A stretch of DNA of 64,000 nt from Paraspadella gotoi (Eukaryota; Chaetognatha): assembly GCA_051294375.1 (NCBI GenBank), contig CM119267.1:14377694-14441693 (forward strand). The letters run 5' to 3'. Numbering within the stretch: the stretch's first letter is position 1; each line of letters starts with the position of its first letter. This document shows positions 24,437 through 35,959 of the stretch, one piece after another. The position numbers were made by a program, and so were the translations under genes. The notes below the pieces were generated by a model that had not been told where the DNA came from, made no database searches, and was given only the letters and a program-made list of their open reading frames with translations.

Positions 24437-25141
24437 ATGAAATTTTATCCGAGCCTTTTATCCCGGTCATTTAAAAACATTTACAGTCACAACCTTGGAC
24501 GATGTGGATATGAGCCGACTTTTGCAATTCAAAAACGTTTAGTCAATGATCACTTGTCATCCACTTCCGGTCGCGACATCGTTCTCCTGGTAGAGCATGA
24601 CCCCGTTTACACGATTGGTCTACGTGACCAGACTTACTCGCACGAGGATCAGTTGAGGCTCGAAGCTCTTGGAGCGGAATTCTATCGAGCAGACCGTGGC
24701 GGACTGATCACTTTTCACGGTCCCGGTCAACTGGTTGTTTATCCAATTTTAAATCTGAAAAATCCTCCCTTTGAGCCTTCGATCCGCCGATATGTTTGCC
24801 TTCTGGAAAATACCATTATTAAACTTTGCTCATCTTTTTATGGAGTCAAAGCTAAAAGGACCGAACACACAGGAATCTGGGTGGGAAATAATAAAATAGC
24901 AGCCATCGGGGTTCACAATAAGCGAGGCGTTGTTTCCCATGGTTTAGCCCTCAATTGTAATGTCGATCTCAAATGGTACGATCACATTGTTCCTTGCGGA
25001 ATTAGCGACCCTACTAAATGGGTCACTTCATTGTCGCGAGAGACCCGCGAAAACGTGACTGTTAAACAAATTATACCCCAATACCTTAAATGTTTCGAAG
25101 AAGTTTTTCAATGTAGTATAATTATGATGGAAAACTTATAA
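24437..25141 (+). CDS. LIPT2: Lipoyl(octanoyl) transferase, mitochondrial (LIPT2/LipB family)
   Basis: This single-exon gene of 234 codons encodes the enzyme that moves octanoate from acyl carrier protein to lipoyl-domain lysines, the first step of mitochondrial lipoic acid synthesis. LipB family motifs are in order: GRDIVLLVEHDPVYTIG near residues 45-61, RGGLITFHGPGQLV at 87-100, the invariant lysine K153 in NNKIAAIG, HGLALN at 168-173 and the catalytic cysteine C187 in IVPCGIS. The length is normal for the family. The N-terminus (KFYPSLLSRSFKN) could be a mitochondrial presequence. ATG 24437 follows TTCTTCCCAG by two bases, suggesting a trans-splice acceptor or an intron end. The MFS transporter gene starts about 135 bp downstream on the same strand. 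Confidence 0.95.
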   Translation: MKFYPSLLSRSFKNIYSHNLGRCGYEPTFAIQKRLVNDHLSSTSGRDIVLLVEHDPVYTIGLRDQTYSHEDQLRLEALGAEFYRADRGGLITFHGPGQLVVYPILNLKNPPFEPSIRRYVCLLENTIIKLCSSFYGVKAKRTEHTGIWVGNNKIAAIGVHNKRGVVSHGLALNCNVDLKWYDHIVPCGISDPTKWVTSLSRETRENVTVKQIIPQYLKCFEEVFQCSIIMMENL

Positions 25142-25275
25142 TTTTAATGTTTGGAGCCTTCAATAAGAAGGCACTTAGCGAATTTTGCTTTTGCTCCTTT
25201 TTGACTTGTTTTATGTATATTGGTTTTTGCTTTCAGGGAAAGACTAGATTTTTTTCTAGTTTTCAAAAAGGAAAT

Positions 25276-28200
25276 ATGTTCACTGCCGTCAGAAGTTCAA
25301 AAGAAATTCGTTGTTCCTCCAGAATTTTAATTAAAATACGGCAAGCACTTTCTATTGTTCCGAGTAATGCCTCACCGTTAAATTGGAAAATATTGATAGC
25401 TTCTACATTGGGCATTTTTGCCCTTAGTCTTCACACTACTAGTATTTACTCTTTTATTACTCAGGTACAACTACAAATAATATTAAAATTGAAAGTATCA
25501 CATAAAAACAATGTCAGACCTTGTAAGGAAAGTAATTTTAGTCAAGTTATCGCGCATTTATAAATATATTTTTTTTATAAAAAAGCTTTTCTCATCGATT
25601 TGTACGTATGGCTAAAGTAGATATGGCCGAAGAGAGAGTTTGGAAAATAATTCGTATTTTTTCGGAAATTTTCAAGTTGCTTCGCGATCTCGGAACAGCG
25701 GAAACGAATGTACCCTACTATGCAGGCTTGGCCTCTTCTGGATTCTACTCGGGAGCATTTGTTGGGTCAAACCTTTGTGGTTGTCTATGTGATAGGATCG
25801 GTCGTCGACCTGTTTTACTCGTTTGTTTATTTATCAGTATTGTCACAAGGTATTTAATATATTTAATGTATAAAAGGGCGTCTGAAGAGCGGGGAGTTGC
25901 CCATTTCACCGCCGTTGCATAGCTAAGGGCTTCCGACCCTCCGTGGTCTCTGCCTACCATGGGCGTTTTTACGTACGTATATTAATCCCTCCCAGTCATA
26001 CTTGCCTTAGGGACCTGTATCTCTTGTCAGGGGTTGAATATCAAAATTCGCATCGATAGTTCCATTTATATCGTCATTAGGACTCTATATAAAATTTAAT
26101 GAAATTCGATCGGGTAGTTTGGTGGGAACAGATTTTGGTCACAAAAAACGGGTACCTCATTTTATAATATAAAGCCTTTTGTACAGTCATTAAACTCAAA
26201 TCCTATTTTTTCCCAAAAATAGTATTTATTTGGCTTTCGTACCCAACTATGCCTGCTTGGTGTCCGCTCGTGTCATCGCTGGTCTGATTAGCGGAAGCTT
26301 CGCAACTTTCAAAGCCGTCATCGGCGACGTTTCCGACGACAGCAATGTCGCCGTGGGATTCTCGCTCTACGCCGTCGGTTGGAGCACTAGTGTCATGGTT
26401 GGGGCTTTAATCGGGGGAATGTTATCGGAGCCGGTGAAAAAATACCCAGCAATATTCGGCTTGGATTGTCTCGTAGTTTTTTCCGACCGCCCATACCTCC
26501 TCCCCTGTTTGGTCGTGTCATCCATCAACGCACTGGCGTTTGTTCTCTGTATCTTTGCCCTGGACGAAACTAAAGGGCTGTTGATCGCCAAGAAAAGACA
26601 AATCGCTTTCGACGTAAGTTCCGACAAAGGCCTAAGGTCGGACCGCGAGTCGCTGGGAGAAGCCGACGATTTTAACAACAACCGCGAAAAGAATAGAAAG
26701 GAGTCGCGAGTGCGCAAAATATCCCACCCGAGTTTACCAGCCTTTCAGGACGTTTCAATAATCACGCAATCTTTAGCCCCTCTTCATTCTTGTCCCGCGA
26801 TCCCTTCTTCGGATGGGTGGGATTCACCTGGCGACGTGGGAGTCGAATCTCGCCGAATCGCCAATGAAGCGTCGCCCCTATTGAAACATGCTGAACCGTC
26901 CGTCTTGCATGTCTTGCGCCAAAGGGGTCCGTTGATCGCCATGTGTATGTACGGATTGTATTCGTTTATAAATGTTTGTCTCGACGAGACGACACCGGGT
27001 GAGGAAATCTTTTGGCTTCGAAATCCGTTGCCCAAATAACGTTTAGTAATTCTGATTTTTCGTAATCTCCGCAGTCTGGGTTGCGACTAATCCCATTTAT
27101 GGTGGACTAAATTTCACGACTAGCGAAATTGGCATGTTGACAGGATCGCCGGCTTTTTTCATTGTGTTACTTTCGCTATATCTTGCCCCACTGACGCTGG
27201 GAATAATCGGAGCAAAAAAAGCATTTATTTTTGGAATGTTGACCGTGCTCGTTACCATACCCATGTTTATATCGGTTAACTTGATCATTCCAGGTCAATT
27301 AATGATGGAATCTAAGGCTTTATGATAATATAAAATCATAATTGATAATTAACTTGATTAAAGAATATTAAATTAAAGAATTAACTGAAAAAACCTAAAA
27401 AGTACTAAAAAAACGTGAATTTCAATATTTTTGCTTTTCAACACTCCTGGCTCGGGCGAAAAAGTTTTTTTTTTAGATAAAACATTTTTAGTTGAAAGAG
27501 TTTAGAAATATTACTGTGAAACTTTAATCTCAGTTGCATATTGGAGTAAGCCATTTTATCTCAAATCTTTTATTTTGGTACCAAGGTAAAATTCCCAAGG
27601 TTTTGTAAAGATATTCCAACCCGTCCTGTCAGAAGCTTGCCAGACTATCATATTATTGTCGGATTCAAATGTGTCTAATATATAATATATATCCTTAAAT
27701 TAGTACATAGAGGCTAGTGATTCAAAACTTAGAATAGTATTTACCATCAGAATTTATATTTATTGTATTTATACATGTATTTATAATACACGTATAAATA
27801 GCCATAGCCGATGAAATTTAAATGTAATATATACAGCGTTAAAATAATCTATCATGAGCATAGATTATTGTATTAAAATATTTTTTGTCAAAAATGCTTT
27901 CTTTTGAGGCTACTAGCCTAATTAAAAATATTATATTACTATATAGAGCAAAATGTTTTATTTTAAAATTTTTTTAATGGATTCTGATAGAGTATAAAAA
28001 GTTAACAATAAATATATTTACAACTTTTAAAAATTCTTACGTATTCTAAGTGAAAATATAACAAGTTTGAGCAAACAATGTCGAATCTGCCTATGATAAT
28101 TAAGCGGTTATTAGATAATCAGATGATAAATGATGATAATTCTTTCAATTTGTGATCCTAACGGATCATAACATATCGTACCATACCAAACCAGTAATAC

Positions 28201-29446
28201 AAACAAATGATTTTTTAACTATTATTATTTTTCGACTCGCATTATTTTTTTAACTTGCATCATTTTTTCGACTTGCATCATTTTTTTAAATTTGCATAAT
28301 TATTTCATCTTGCATCATTTTTTTTAACTTGTATCATTTTTGCAACTTGCATCATTTTTTTTCACTTTAATTAATTAATTTATAAATTAATTAAATAATT
28401 GAGGCATAAACAATAAAAATTCAAGTCAACTTAAGTTTTTTCCATGTACGGACGGCCATCATTTTTTTTTCATAATTTATCATAATTTGAGGTTCTGATA
28501 TGATAAAAATTATTTTACGACAGATTTTGGGTAGGAGGACCGACGGACCGACAGTGAATTATAGAGTCGGAATGTTCTTATAAGCAGTCCGTCTAAAAAA
28601 ACTGATAAAATCATCGAAAGATGTTTTTTTAAAGTTTTTCTTATTTTTGACACACTTATCATAAAAATATTTAAAAAAGAATTTTACTTTGTACAGACAA
28701 CTTTTTATGAGCTATCTGAATCAGGCCTTAAAATTTAAAAATATGAAGAAAAAAAAAATTTTGCTTTCAACTCGTATCATTTTGTCAACTCGCTCGATTC
28801 CATCGAAACTTTATATCCAGCTACATCACACACTTTCCTACCCACACACAAAATTTAATCTCAATCTATCCATCTAATTTATGTTTAATTAGAGTAATTA
28901 TGGGTTAAAACTAGTAAAAACATTTAAGTTAATGTTATATAATATATATATATAATATTATATATAATATTATATATATAATATGTTATAAAAATATACT
29001 GTCATTCGCGATTTAATCAACTGAACATTAGTTTTTATTATCATTCATTGTAATTTTGCATTAATTTTAATAATAAGTTTGTCTAACAAACAGATCCTTC
29101 GCAGAAGAACCACTTGCTGTATTACCTCGCCGTTGTCTGGATAATCTTGAAATTGGGTGGCGCCCTGTCTTTTATATCCTTATCTTGTATTTGCAACAAT
29201 TGCGTTCCGCGTTGTTACATAGGAATCATGAATGGGGTCGCGACAAGCATATCCTATTTTACGCGTATTTTGGGCCCTTCGTTTGCGGGATCAGTGCTTT
29301 CCTGGAGTCTTTCTCCTACGGAGGACGGATCGAAGAAACCATTCCCGCTAGACTATCATTTTGTGTATTTTTGTCTCGATGCGGTTGTCTTTCTTGTTAT
29401 GGTAGTAGCTTTCTTTTCACCTCGTTCGTGCGACATAAAAAGATAA
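25276..29446 (+). CDS. Major facilitator superfamily transporter (ZIF1-like/drug:H+ antiporter type)
   Basis: Five exons splice in phase: 25276-25464, 25677-25849, 26223-26998, 27075-27293 and 29094-29446, giving 569 residues. The predicted protein has the N-terminal half with the MFS signature DRIGRRPVLL after TM2, and FVPNYACLVSARVIAGLISG in TM4. The family segment YPYLLPCLV appears as RPYLLPCLVVS. A long charged loop separates the halves. The C-terminal half has GGLNFTTSEIG and the NGVATSISYFTRILGPSFAG motif typical of this MFS subgroup. It is likely a membrane proton-coupled exporter; the substrate is unknown. Exon 1 could begin farther upstream, but ATG 25276 follows a GCTTTCAG acceptor by about 40 nt. 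Intron 4 (1.8 kb) is repeat-filled. A noisy partial copy occupies 1-2890. Confidence 0.88.
26040..26160 (-). repeat. Dispersed repeat, copy 2, in MFS transporter intron
   Basis: Inverted relative to 16972-17080, with shared blocks around GGGTAGTTTGGTGGGAACAG and TTTGGTCACAAAAAAC. It lies inside intron 2 of the transporter. Confidence 0.65.
28070..28930 (+). repeat. Dispersed AT-rich repeat family, copy in MFS intron 4
   Basis: The block holds GATAATTAAGCGGTTA, a degenerate array of CTTGCATCATTTTTT units (about 28215-28370), and CCTACCCACACACAAAAT, ending near GAGTAATTATGGGTTAAA. Related blocks lie at 60280-60700 (inverted), 62205-62600 and, for the end only, 63965-64000. The noisy duplicate has it at about 1525-2340. 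An AT palindrome follows at about 28935-28985. Noncoding, possibly a satellite-bearing non-autonomous element. Confidence 0.7.
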
Positions 29447-29642
29447 AATCTTCAAATTCATTAATGTTTCGATAACTGATATTTTTCAACTATACAAACA
29501 CATGTGATAAAAACAAAATAATTTATACTATATTTCTATTATATTCTTGTTAACCTTTTTACTTTGTCTTTATTTTAAAACCAATTTTTTTCAGGTGTGC
29601 CGCGTTTTTGTTTGAAAATAAACTTAGATTAAAACTGATGTG

Positions 29643-31365
29643 ATGAAGGCGAAGCGAAGGTCCGCGTCTTCAACGGAGGCGTGGACTTTGCGCCGAAGCA
29701 AGCGTCTGCGGGAGACGGAGTCGCGATGCAATCAAGTGGGAACTCGTCGTCGGGATCCTCCGTTTACCTCAACACCTCACTTTATTCCTCAAGGGGAATT
29801 CCCACTTTCGAGTCTCCTTCGTCTCGACGTTCCTGTTTTCGAGCACCTTCTCCCCTTTATTTCCCTTTCCGACCTCGCCGCTCTGGAAATGGTGGACCGA
29901 AACTGCTTACGGATTGTTCGCGAAAAGTCCTACTGGAAGCACAAGCTTTCCCTTTTCCTCAAAGACAATTCCCTGGCGGAAAGGCTTTTCGCCAAGTATA
30001 CGACCAACATGCGCCCAGACCATCAGCTCTACCACCGACGCCTCTACACCAAACTAAAGGTCGATCTCTCCAGGTTGGAGCGAAACCTCTCCCGTTCTCA
30101 CTACCGTGAATCTTCTGTCTGCCTGCCTTCCGAGTGTAACTCGGTCGCCACGGACACGACCGGTCGCTTCGTATTCGCCGCCGGTGAAAACCAGGTCGAC
30201 GTTTTCGCCATCGCCGAGACTCGAAAGGGCGCCGTTCTCAAGCTACGCCATCACGTCAATTGGGAGGGAAAGCTACCGAACTACGACGGCGTTGATGAGA
30301 ACGCCACCCATTCGTTCCTAGTCAAGTCTCTGGGGGAACTGGTATTCGTGGCTCACTACGACGGCCTGGTTTCGGTTTGGAACTGGCGAGATCAGTCCCT
30401 GATCCACATGATTCGCGACAACGTCGAGATGGAGGAAGATCTCGACCACTACTACGACATTCCCGTCATCACGGCCATGCAGGTCAGGCAAGACAAACTG
30501 GTCATCGGTCTATGGTCCGAGGGACCCGTCACCGTCTACCGGGTGGGTGATAATCCCGAGGATTTCTCCGTCGTCGGTAAAGTCATTTTGGAGGGATACG
30601 CTTCAGTCCACGCCGTCGATATCGACGCCCATCTAGTCGTCGTCGCTTACGATCGCTCCCCCGGCTACGTCCATCAAATATGCGTTTGGGACCTGGAAAA
30701 GGCTGCTCCGACAAGGTTTATCTCGGCGCCGGACGTCAAGTCACTTTGCTTCAACGCTGCCCAGGGAAAGCTGTTGGCCGGAGCTACAAGAATAGAGGTT
30801 TCCGCACCTCTTCTTCAGGTACGAGGGGTTACTAATTTTTTTTATTTAGTATAATTTTTCTTAGATTGAATAATGAATGGTTTTCTTTTGGTCTTGCCTG
30901 ATTATTCAGACTTTAGTTTCTTTCTACCAACCTTTCCTCTGTCCACAACACCCTTCGTCCCTTCCCGTAACTTGTTTTCCCTAACTTGTTCGGCCTAATG
31001 CTTTATCTTTCCAGCTGTTCGACCTAAACGACGGTCAGGCAATAGTCTCTTTCAAGACCGAAAAGGGAGACCCATCTGACCGAGAGATGGACTACATTGA
31101 GGACTTTTTCTTGGAAGGTGGGGCATGTGTTTGGACCGACTGGTGCGACAAAATCGTTCTCGGCTACACTAGCGGATCCGTCGCCTTTTACAGCTTTGAG
31201 ACTCTCGATCCGCACCCGACGGCCTTCTTCAAGCGCAAACGCTTCTCTGATACGTACCCGTGTTGGATCAAAGACATTTCCTTCGACGGAGCCTATTTGG
31301 TGTTCAATCATGAGTCTGACGTTTGCCTATTCGACTTTTTATCTCTTTCCTCTTCAAAATTTTGA
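29643..31365 (+). CDS. F-box protein with WD40-like beta-propeller
   Basis: Two exons (29643-30818 and 31015-31365, phase 0) encode 508 residues. A basic N-terminus is followed by an F-box-like segment at about residues 62-103 (LDVPVFEHLLPFISLSDLAA, then SYWKHKL). After it come irregular WD40-type blades with strands such as LVSVWNWRDQSLIHMI, CVWDLEKAA and VAFYSFETL. Such proteins usually act as substrate adaptors of SCF ubiquitin ligases through Skp1 binding at the F-box; the substrate is unknown. ATG 29643 follows a TTTTTTTCAG tract by about 48 nt and lies 197 bp after the transporter stop. A further candidate terminal exon beginning after TTTTTCAG at 31490 would encode about 18 more residues, but no good donor precedes it. 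A broken duplicate is at 3051-4723. Confidence 0.82.
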
Positions 31366-31554
31366 AACTGTTATGAACTTTTTTTCACAATCAGTTTATG
31401 CTTACCAGTGGAGTAGTATTGTTGTTCCTTTACATTAGAAGAAAAATATTTCATAATTATTGAATTGCCCGGCCTTTTTTCTTTTTTCAGATTGATCTAC
31501 TCAATTTTGTCAAGATGGCAACACTCGAACGTTTTCGAAACATTTGACAGAAAA

Positions 31555-32787
31555 ATGGCTTCCGTATTGGGAAGGAACTATGCATATCTAGCAAAAAAAT
31601 CGGCAAGAAATATGGCAATCCACGAACCCGCCGTAAAAATTGAGCCGGCGACGAAAAATAATTGCGAACTTCGCTTCGACATTTTTCGGCTTCTGCCCCG
31701 ATTCCATATCATCGTCTACGCGCTTTTCCTTGTCGCACCGATCGTCCATGCTTCCTCCCCCTCCTCTGAATCTGAAGCTCCCAAAGGTCTATGGAGCGCG
31801 GCCCAATTGAAATGGGGAAAGTACCAGGGCGAAGTCCCAGATCCCGCCTCCCTTCCTCGCGGAGAACGGGAGTGTTTCATCGAAGGCCCTTCTAACGTCA
31901 CTTTCTACAAAGATAAGGGCCCTCACGCCTTCTTTCTGGTTCCCACTCGGTTTTGCTTGAAGACAATCGACGAACGTTCCACCGTGCTTGTCTCCGACAA
32001 CAAAGATCTCAATGTCTACGAAGAGTTTGTTTCTTATACCTACTATCGCTTTGACAACTGGACAATAAAAATAACCCTTAACCCGTCAATGTTGGAAGGC
32101 GACGTCAATCTGGCCATGTACCTCTACCGCGAGGGCATGAACACCGTGGTTAAGAAGGTTCGGGTGCGCGTAATCAACCCACGCGGCCCCCTCGATAACA
32201 AGGTTCTATTTCCGCGCATGTACCCCAACTCGCGCAAGTCCTACGATCATCCCAGCCTCTGCTTAGAGGCAGGCGAAAATTACACCATGCGGTTTCGCAT
32301 CAAGACGCCACTGGCGTGGCTCACGGCCAAAAAGCGAATCACCTCGCTCGTTCGCACCTTTCGTAATGGATTCACCCGCTCTTGGAGGGGTGTTCCGCTT
32401 TTCGAAGGGGATGGCCTGATCGAGGTCCAGGCTTCCGTGCCCTTTTTCGGCGTCATCGGGCAAGACTCTGATCAGTTGGAGTTGGACTTCTCCGCCATCC
32501 CGAAAAATGTCATCGACGAAAAATATCAGATCGAAATCGTCGAGTACAACGAGCTCAACTGGTTTAAACAGCTTCACCGGCCGCCCAGCGAACGCCGATC
32601 CTTCTTCATCACTGTCAACATGCGGCGACGCTGCCCCGTTGGGCGCGGCCTCGCCACCCGCCCCTCACCCCTACTTTCGTCTTCCAGGCTAATCGGGCTT
32701 TCATTTATTCTAGTCTCTCATTGGTTTCAAGCTACCTCTCGAGTTTATTTTACCGTTTTCTTGTTCTTATGCGTTTTCGTTTTTTGA
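31555..32787 (+). CDS. Orphan type II or GPI-type membrane glycoprotein
   Basis: This single-exon frame from ATG 31555 gives 410 residues. I recognise no family. Residues about 51-65 (HIIVYALFLVAPIVHA) are hydrophobic and end in a signal-peptidase-like site, after an unusually long 50-residue N-terminal part. The central region has sequons NVT, NWT and NYT and several cysteines, so it is probably lumenal or extracellular. The last 35 residues are hydrophobic (LIGLSFILVSHWF..., FLFLCVFVF), which fits a second membrane segment or a GPI-attachment signal. The gene lies 190 bp after the F-box gene, with a TTTTTCAG tract about 65 nt before the ATG. An upstream in-frame extension to 31465 crosses that tract and is unlikely to be coding. 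A broken copy is at 4910-6113. Confidence 0.7.
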   Translation: MASVLGRNYAYLAKKSARNMAIHEPAVKIEPATKNNCELRFDIFRLLPRFHIIVYALFLVAPIVHASSPSSESEAPKGLWSAAQLKWGKYQGEVPDPASLPRGERECFIEGPSNVTFYKDKGPHAFFLVPTRFCLKTIDERSTVLVSDNKDLNVYEEFVSYTYYRFDNWTIKITLNPSMLEGDVNLAMYLYREGMNTVVKKVRVRVINPRGPLDNKVLFPRMYPNSRKSYDHPSLCLEAGENYTMRFRIKTPLAWLTAKKRITSLVRTFRNGFTRSWRGVPLFEGDGLIEVQASVPFFGVIGQDSDQLELDFSAIPKNVIDEKYQIEIVEYNELNWFKQLHRPPSERRSFFITVNMRRRCPVGRGLATRPSPLLSSSRLIGLSFILVSHWFQATSRVYFTVFLFLCVFVF

Positions 32788-34669
32788 ACAAACCACACCG
32801 TTTTTGTTTTATTAATATTATATATCACTTAAGATGGTCCTTTTTGTCAACTTTTCATTCTAGTCACGGACGTCTTCAATTTTTGAAAAGCTGAAAAAGA
32901 TGCTTCGTTTCATTTCCAATTTTTATTTTTGTTGGGAATTTTTTATTATATCGAACTGGGTGAGTGCTATTAACTCCAACTAGAAATTTCCTAGAATCCG
33001 ACTGTAATATCAGAAGGATTTTAAAAAGTACATGCGTAAATTGACACTTTTTGCAAGCTTTTACACACTTTTTAAAATTTCGTTACAACTGAATTCAGAC
33101 TGTGCTCAGGATCTCATTTTACAGACTATGTTGTTCATACGTTTTGTTTTACTCGTCCATACGTATATTATAAGTTAACTTTTTACACACACACACACAC
33201 AAGCACCCACCCACACCCAAATCCACTGGTACCGAAATCGGGAGGCGGATATTTATATCGAGCGAATTGTAAATTAGATTTGTTGTAAGTTTTTTGCTGG
33301 ATCATTGTACTTAATGCGGAGGGTTATCAAGTTAAGATTCGTTGCAAGGAGGTCGATCAGTTAATGTCACGTTATTCCAAACCATCAGATATTTAATAAA
33401 TGCTGTAAATTTTAAACTTTATTGTAAAGTAGTTAAATTGATGTTTTGTTCGCACGTAAAAAGTGGTTTTAATAGAGCTTGCATGCGACGGCAATTTAAA
33501 GTAAATTTATGATGAGGAGGTTGATCACAACTGAGGTGATGAAAGAAATATGCAAAGTGACACCGTCACCGTGTAACTTAAACTGCATTCTAAGATCTTT
33601 GCCAGAGTACTTCTATTAGAAGTTGCACACGAGGTAGTGGGGTGAGAAAAAAAAATCCCAAATCTGTCTCACGCGATAATTTTTCCCGCTTACATAAGAT
33701 CCTTGCTTACTCACAAGTGCAGTCGAATAGTACCGCCCCTACCTCCTAAGACCTTAGCGTTCGTATCGTCGGTGTTAATTCGTATAATTAGTTCTGCTGA
33801 ACATAAATCCCTAATTAGCTGCTTGAAGTTACAAGCATAGATACCTATACCTAAAGTACTATGGGTGCAGTGACAATAGAATCAGTTACCTTTGTCGGTT
33901 TTGAAAACATCAATCCTTTATAAATCGAATTAAATCTTCGGTCAATCTTTGCCCTGACATTTGTTTTTTTTCCCCCGTTTTTATGGTATCAAAATTTTAT
34001 CCGCGCCCGTGATACCCGTCGTTTTTACCTTAAGAGGAAATAATTTAACTGTATCACAATTTTGGCTATCCTGATAGCTCAGATTTCTAGCTTACTATAC
34101 GCAACTTTTTAATGCTACCATGCCCCTTGGACTAATAATATCAGATTGTTATTCAATACAAAAATCTTACGCTCTTCAGTCATCACTCCCAACTAGGAAA
34201 CGCGCCGACATGTAAATAGCAACCTTTTACGCTCTATTACGACTAGAAACAGCAAATTTGACGATTTACACATATTCCCATCAAGTTTGCTTTTAATCGG
34301 TTTTTCACCATATTATAGAAATAAATGGTGCTCTATTCTTTTGCAATAAGACCCTTTGTAATTGATATTGTCAAGTAGCACAAGATAGATGATCAAAAAC
34401 CACTAATAAAACTTGGACAGGCATATCAATTTGGTTTCACATACGTTATTTATTGTAACTATTTTGAAGGGATGCAAGCTAAATATTCAGTATACCTAAA
34501 CAATATTTTTCAAAGTAATGCGTGGTTTTAATTTTTCACACATGGGCGTTCCACTCTTTTTATACACCTCATGTAACGGGCATTTTTTTTGTTGTTCAAC
34601 TTAGTTTAAACGAGTTCACACTTATTTAAAAAAGAAATATCTTTGTCTTTATCGTTTTATTAGATTATT
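32788..34669. other. Gene-free spacer
   Basis: AT-rich, with a short CA repeat near 33185-33202 and no reading frame with coding character. It has a noisy duplicate at 6114-7940. I see no RNA gene or recognisable mobile element. Confidence 0.6.
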
Positions 34670-35959
34670 ATGGAACTTGAAAAATTTGACATTATCGCCA
34701 GGCTGCACGAACGTGGCTCTCAAGCTGAAATTGTTACCAAAATATTTTTAATGATCAACGATGACAATTTCGTAAAACTCTTAATTAAAGTATCTCCAGT
34801 TTGGGGCGAAATTATAAAGTCAGACCATGTATTATGGAGGAAGATTTGCGGGAAATGTATCCGCGTCGATTATTTGTACAAAAAAATTTACATGAGATAT
34901 GAAAAGAAAAATCTAGAATTGGCCAACTTTTTTCATCGACATTGGACAATTCGAAAAAAACAAGAATCTCTTTCAGATGCTTGGAATAATTGGTCCTGGC
35001 AAAAATCCTCCTACTATCACCACGAAAGTATATGTGCGCTGTTATATGACGATGCGAATGACCTGGTTTTTGCTGTTGATGCCAAACGAAATTTGATATG
35101 TTGGGACACAATTGATGGAATTTTCTGTTTCCTTCAACAATGGGATGGAAGGCTCATGAGAAAATTAATATGTGGCTGGGTGGACCGGTTAACCATGTCA
35201 GGAAACGGTCGCCTGTACTGCCCTACATTCAACAGACAAATTGTTTTATTAAACGTGGCAAGGAACGGACAAAACCGCGCAGTTGATGTAACCTTCAAAG
35301 AAAAATTGTCCTTTTGGGAGGAAGCCATTTCTCGTCCTCTTTTTGCTGTCAATGGGTCAATATTAATAAGCGTACATCAATTCAATCCGGACCAAACTTT
35401 AGTGCAGGTTTTTAATGTTTTGCCAAACAAAACTATTTTAATTGGACAATCGCCGCGTTTTGACGATGTTAACGCAACAGGGCTGACTGTAAATTTGAGC
35501 GGTATGGTCGCTCTTGCCTGTAAAAGAGGAGGAATTTCAAGTGTTATGTTGTTTTTAGACAACGGCCAGTTGATTCATGAGATTAATTTACCATCGAAAA
35601 ATTTTCAAATTCAAAACGTCGAGCTCAGTTCCACGCATGTTTGTATTGTCTACAATGAACATTACCAAGTTGATAGAACAGTGCTTAGTGTATACACTCT
35701 AACCGGAATGTATGTTAAGAACTTAGTGAGAAGTGGTTGGATAAATAGATGCTTCTTTCACCCTTTTTTGCCTAAGCTTGTTTTCGCTGATGATTATCGT
35801 CTGTTTATGTGGGAATTGAGCGAATTAAGTTCTTCGTTGACAACCTGTGATTCAAACGTCAGTTCTATGTTACATCTTGCTTGTGTGTACGAGTTTGGTT
35901 TACTTGCCAAAGTAGATGACACAACGTGTTCATCTATTTACCATTTGTATTATTTGTAG
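34670..35959 (+). CDS. F-box-like/beta-propeller protein, intronless
   Basis: One uninterrupted frame of 429 codons. Residues about 20-62 (IVTKIFLMINDDNFVKLLIK, VSPVWGEIIKSDHVLWRKIC) have the pattern of an F-box: hydrophobic helices, the VSxxW element and the LWRKxC end. The remainder has repeated beta-strand patterns with WD-like ends (NLICWDTIDG, DYRLFMWELSE), suggesting a divergent propeller. It is probably an SCF ubiquitin ligase adaptor; the substrate is unknown. TTTTATTAG precedes the ATG by about 7 nt. Codons are more AT-rich than in the neighbouring genes. It is not a close paralogue of the F-box gene at 29643. A frameshifted copy lies at 7941-9223. Confidence 0.72.
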   Translation: MELEKFDIIARLHERGSQAEIVTKIFLMINDDNFVKLLIKVSPVWGEIIKSDHVLWRKICGKCIRVDYLYKKIYMRYEKKNLELANFFHRHWTIRKKQESLSDAWNNWSWQKSSYYHHESICALLYDDANDLVFAVDAKRNLICWDTIDGIFCFLQQWDGRLMRKLICGWVDRLTMSGNGRLYCPTFNRQIVLLNVARNGQNRAVDVTFKEKLSFWEEAISRPLFAVNGSILISVHQFNPDQTLVQVFNVLPNKTILIGQSPRFDDVNATGLTVNLSGMVALACKRGGISSVMLFLDNGQLIHEINLPSKNFQIQNVELSSTHVCIVYNEHYQVDRTVLSVYTLTGMYVKNLVRSGWINRCFFHPFLPKLVFADDYRLFMWELSELSSSLTTCDSNVSSMLHLACVYEFGLLAKVDDTTCSSIYHLYYL

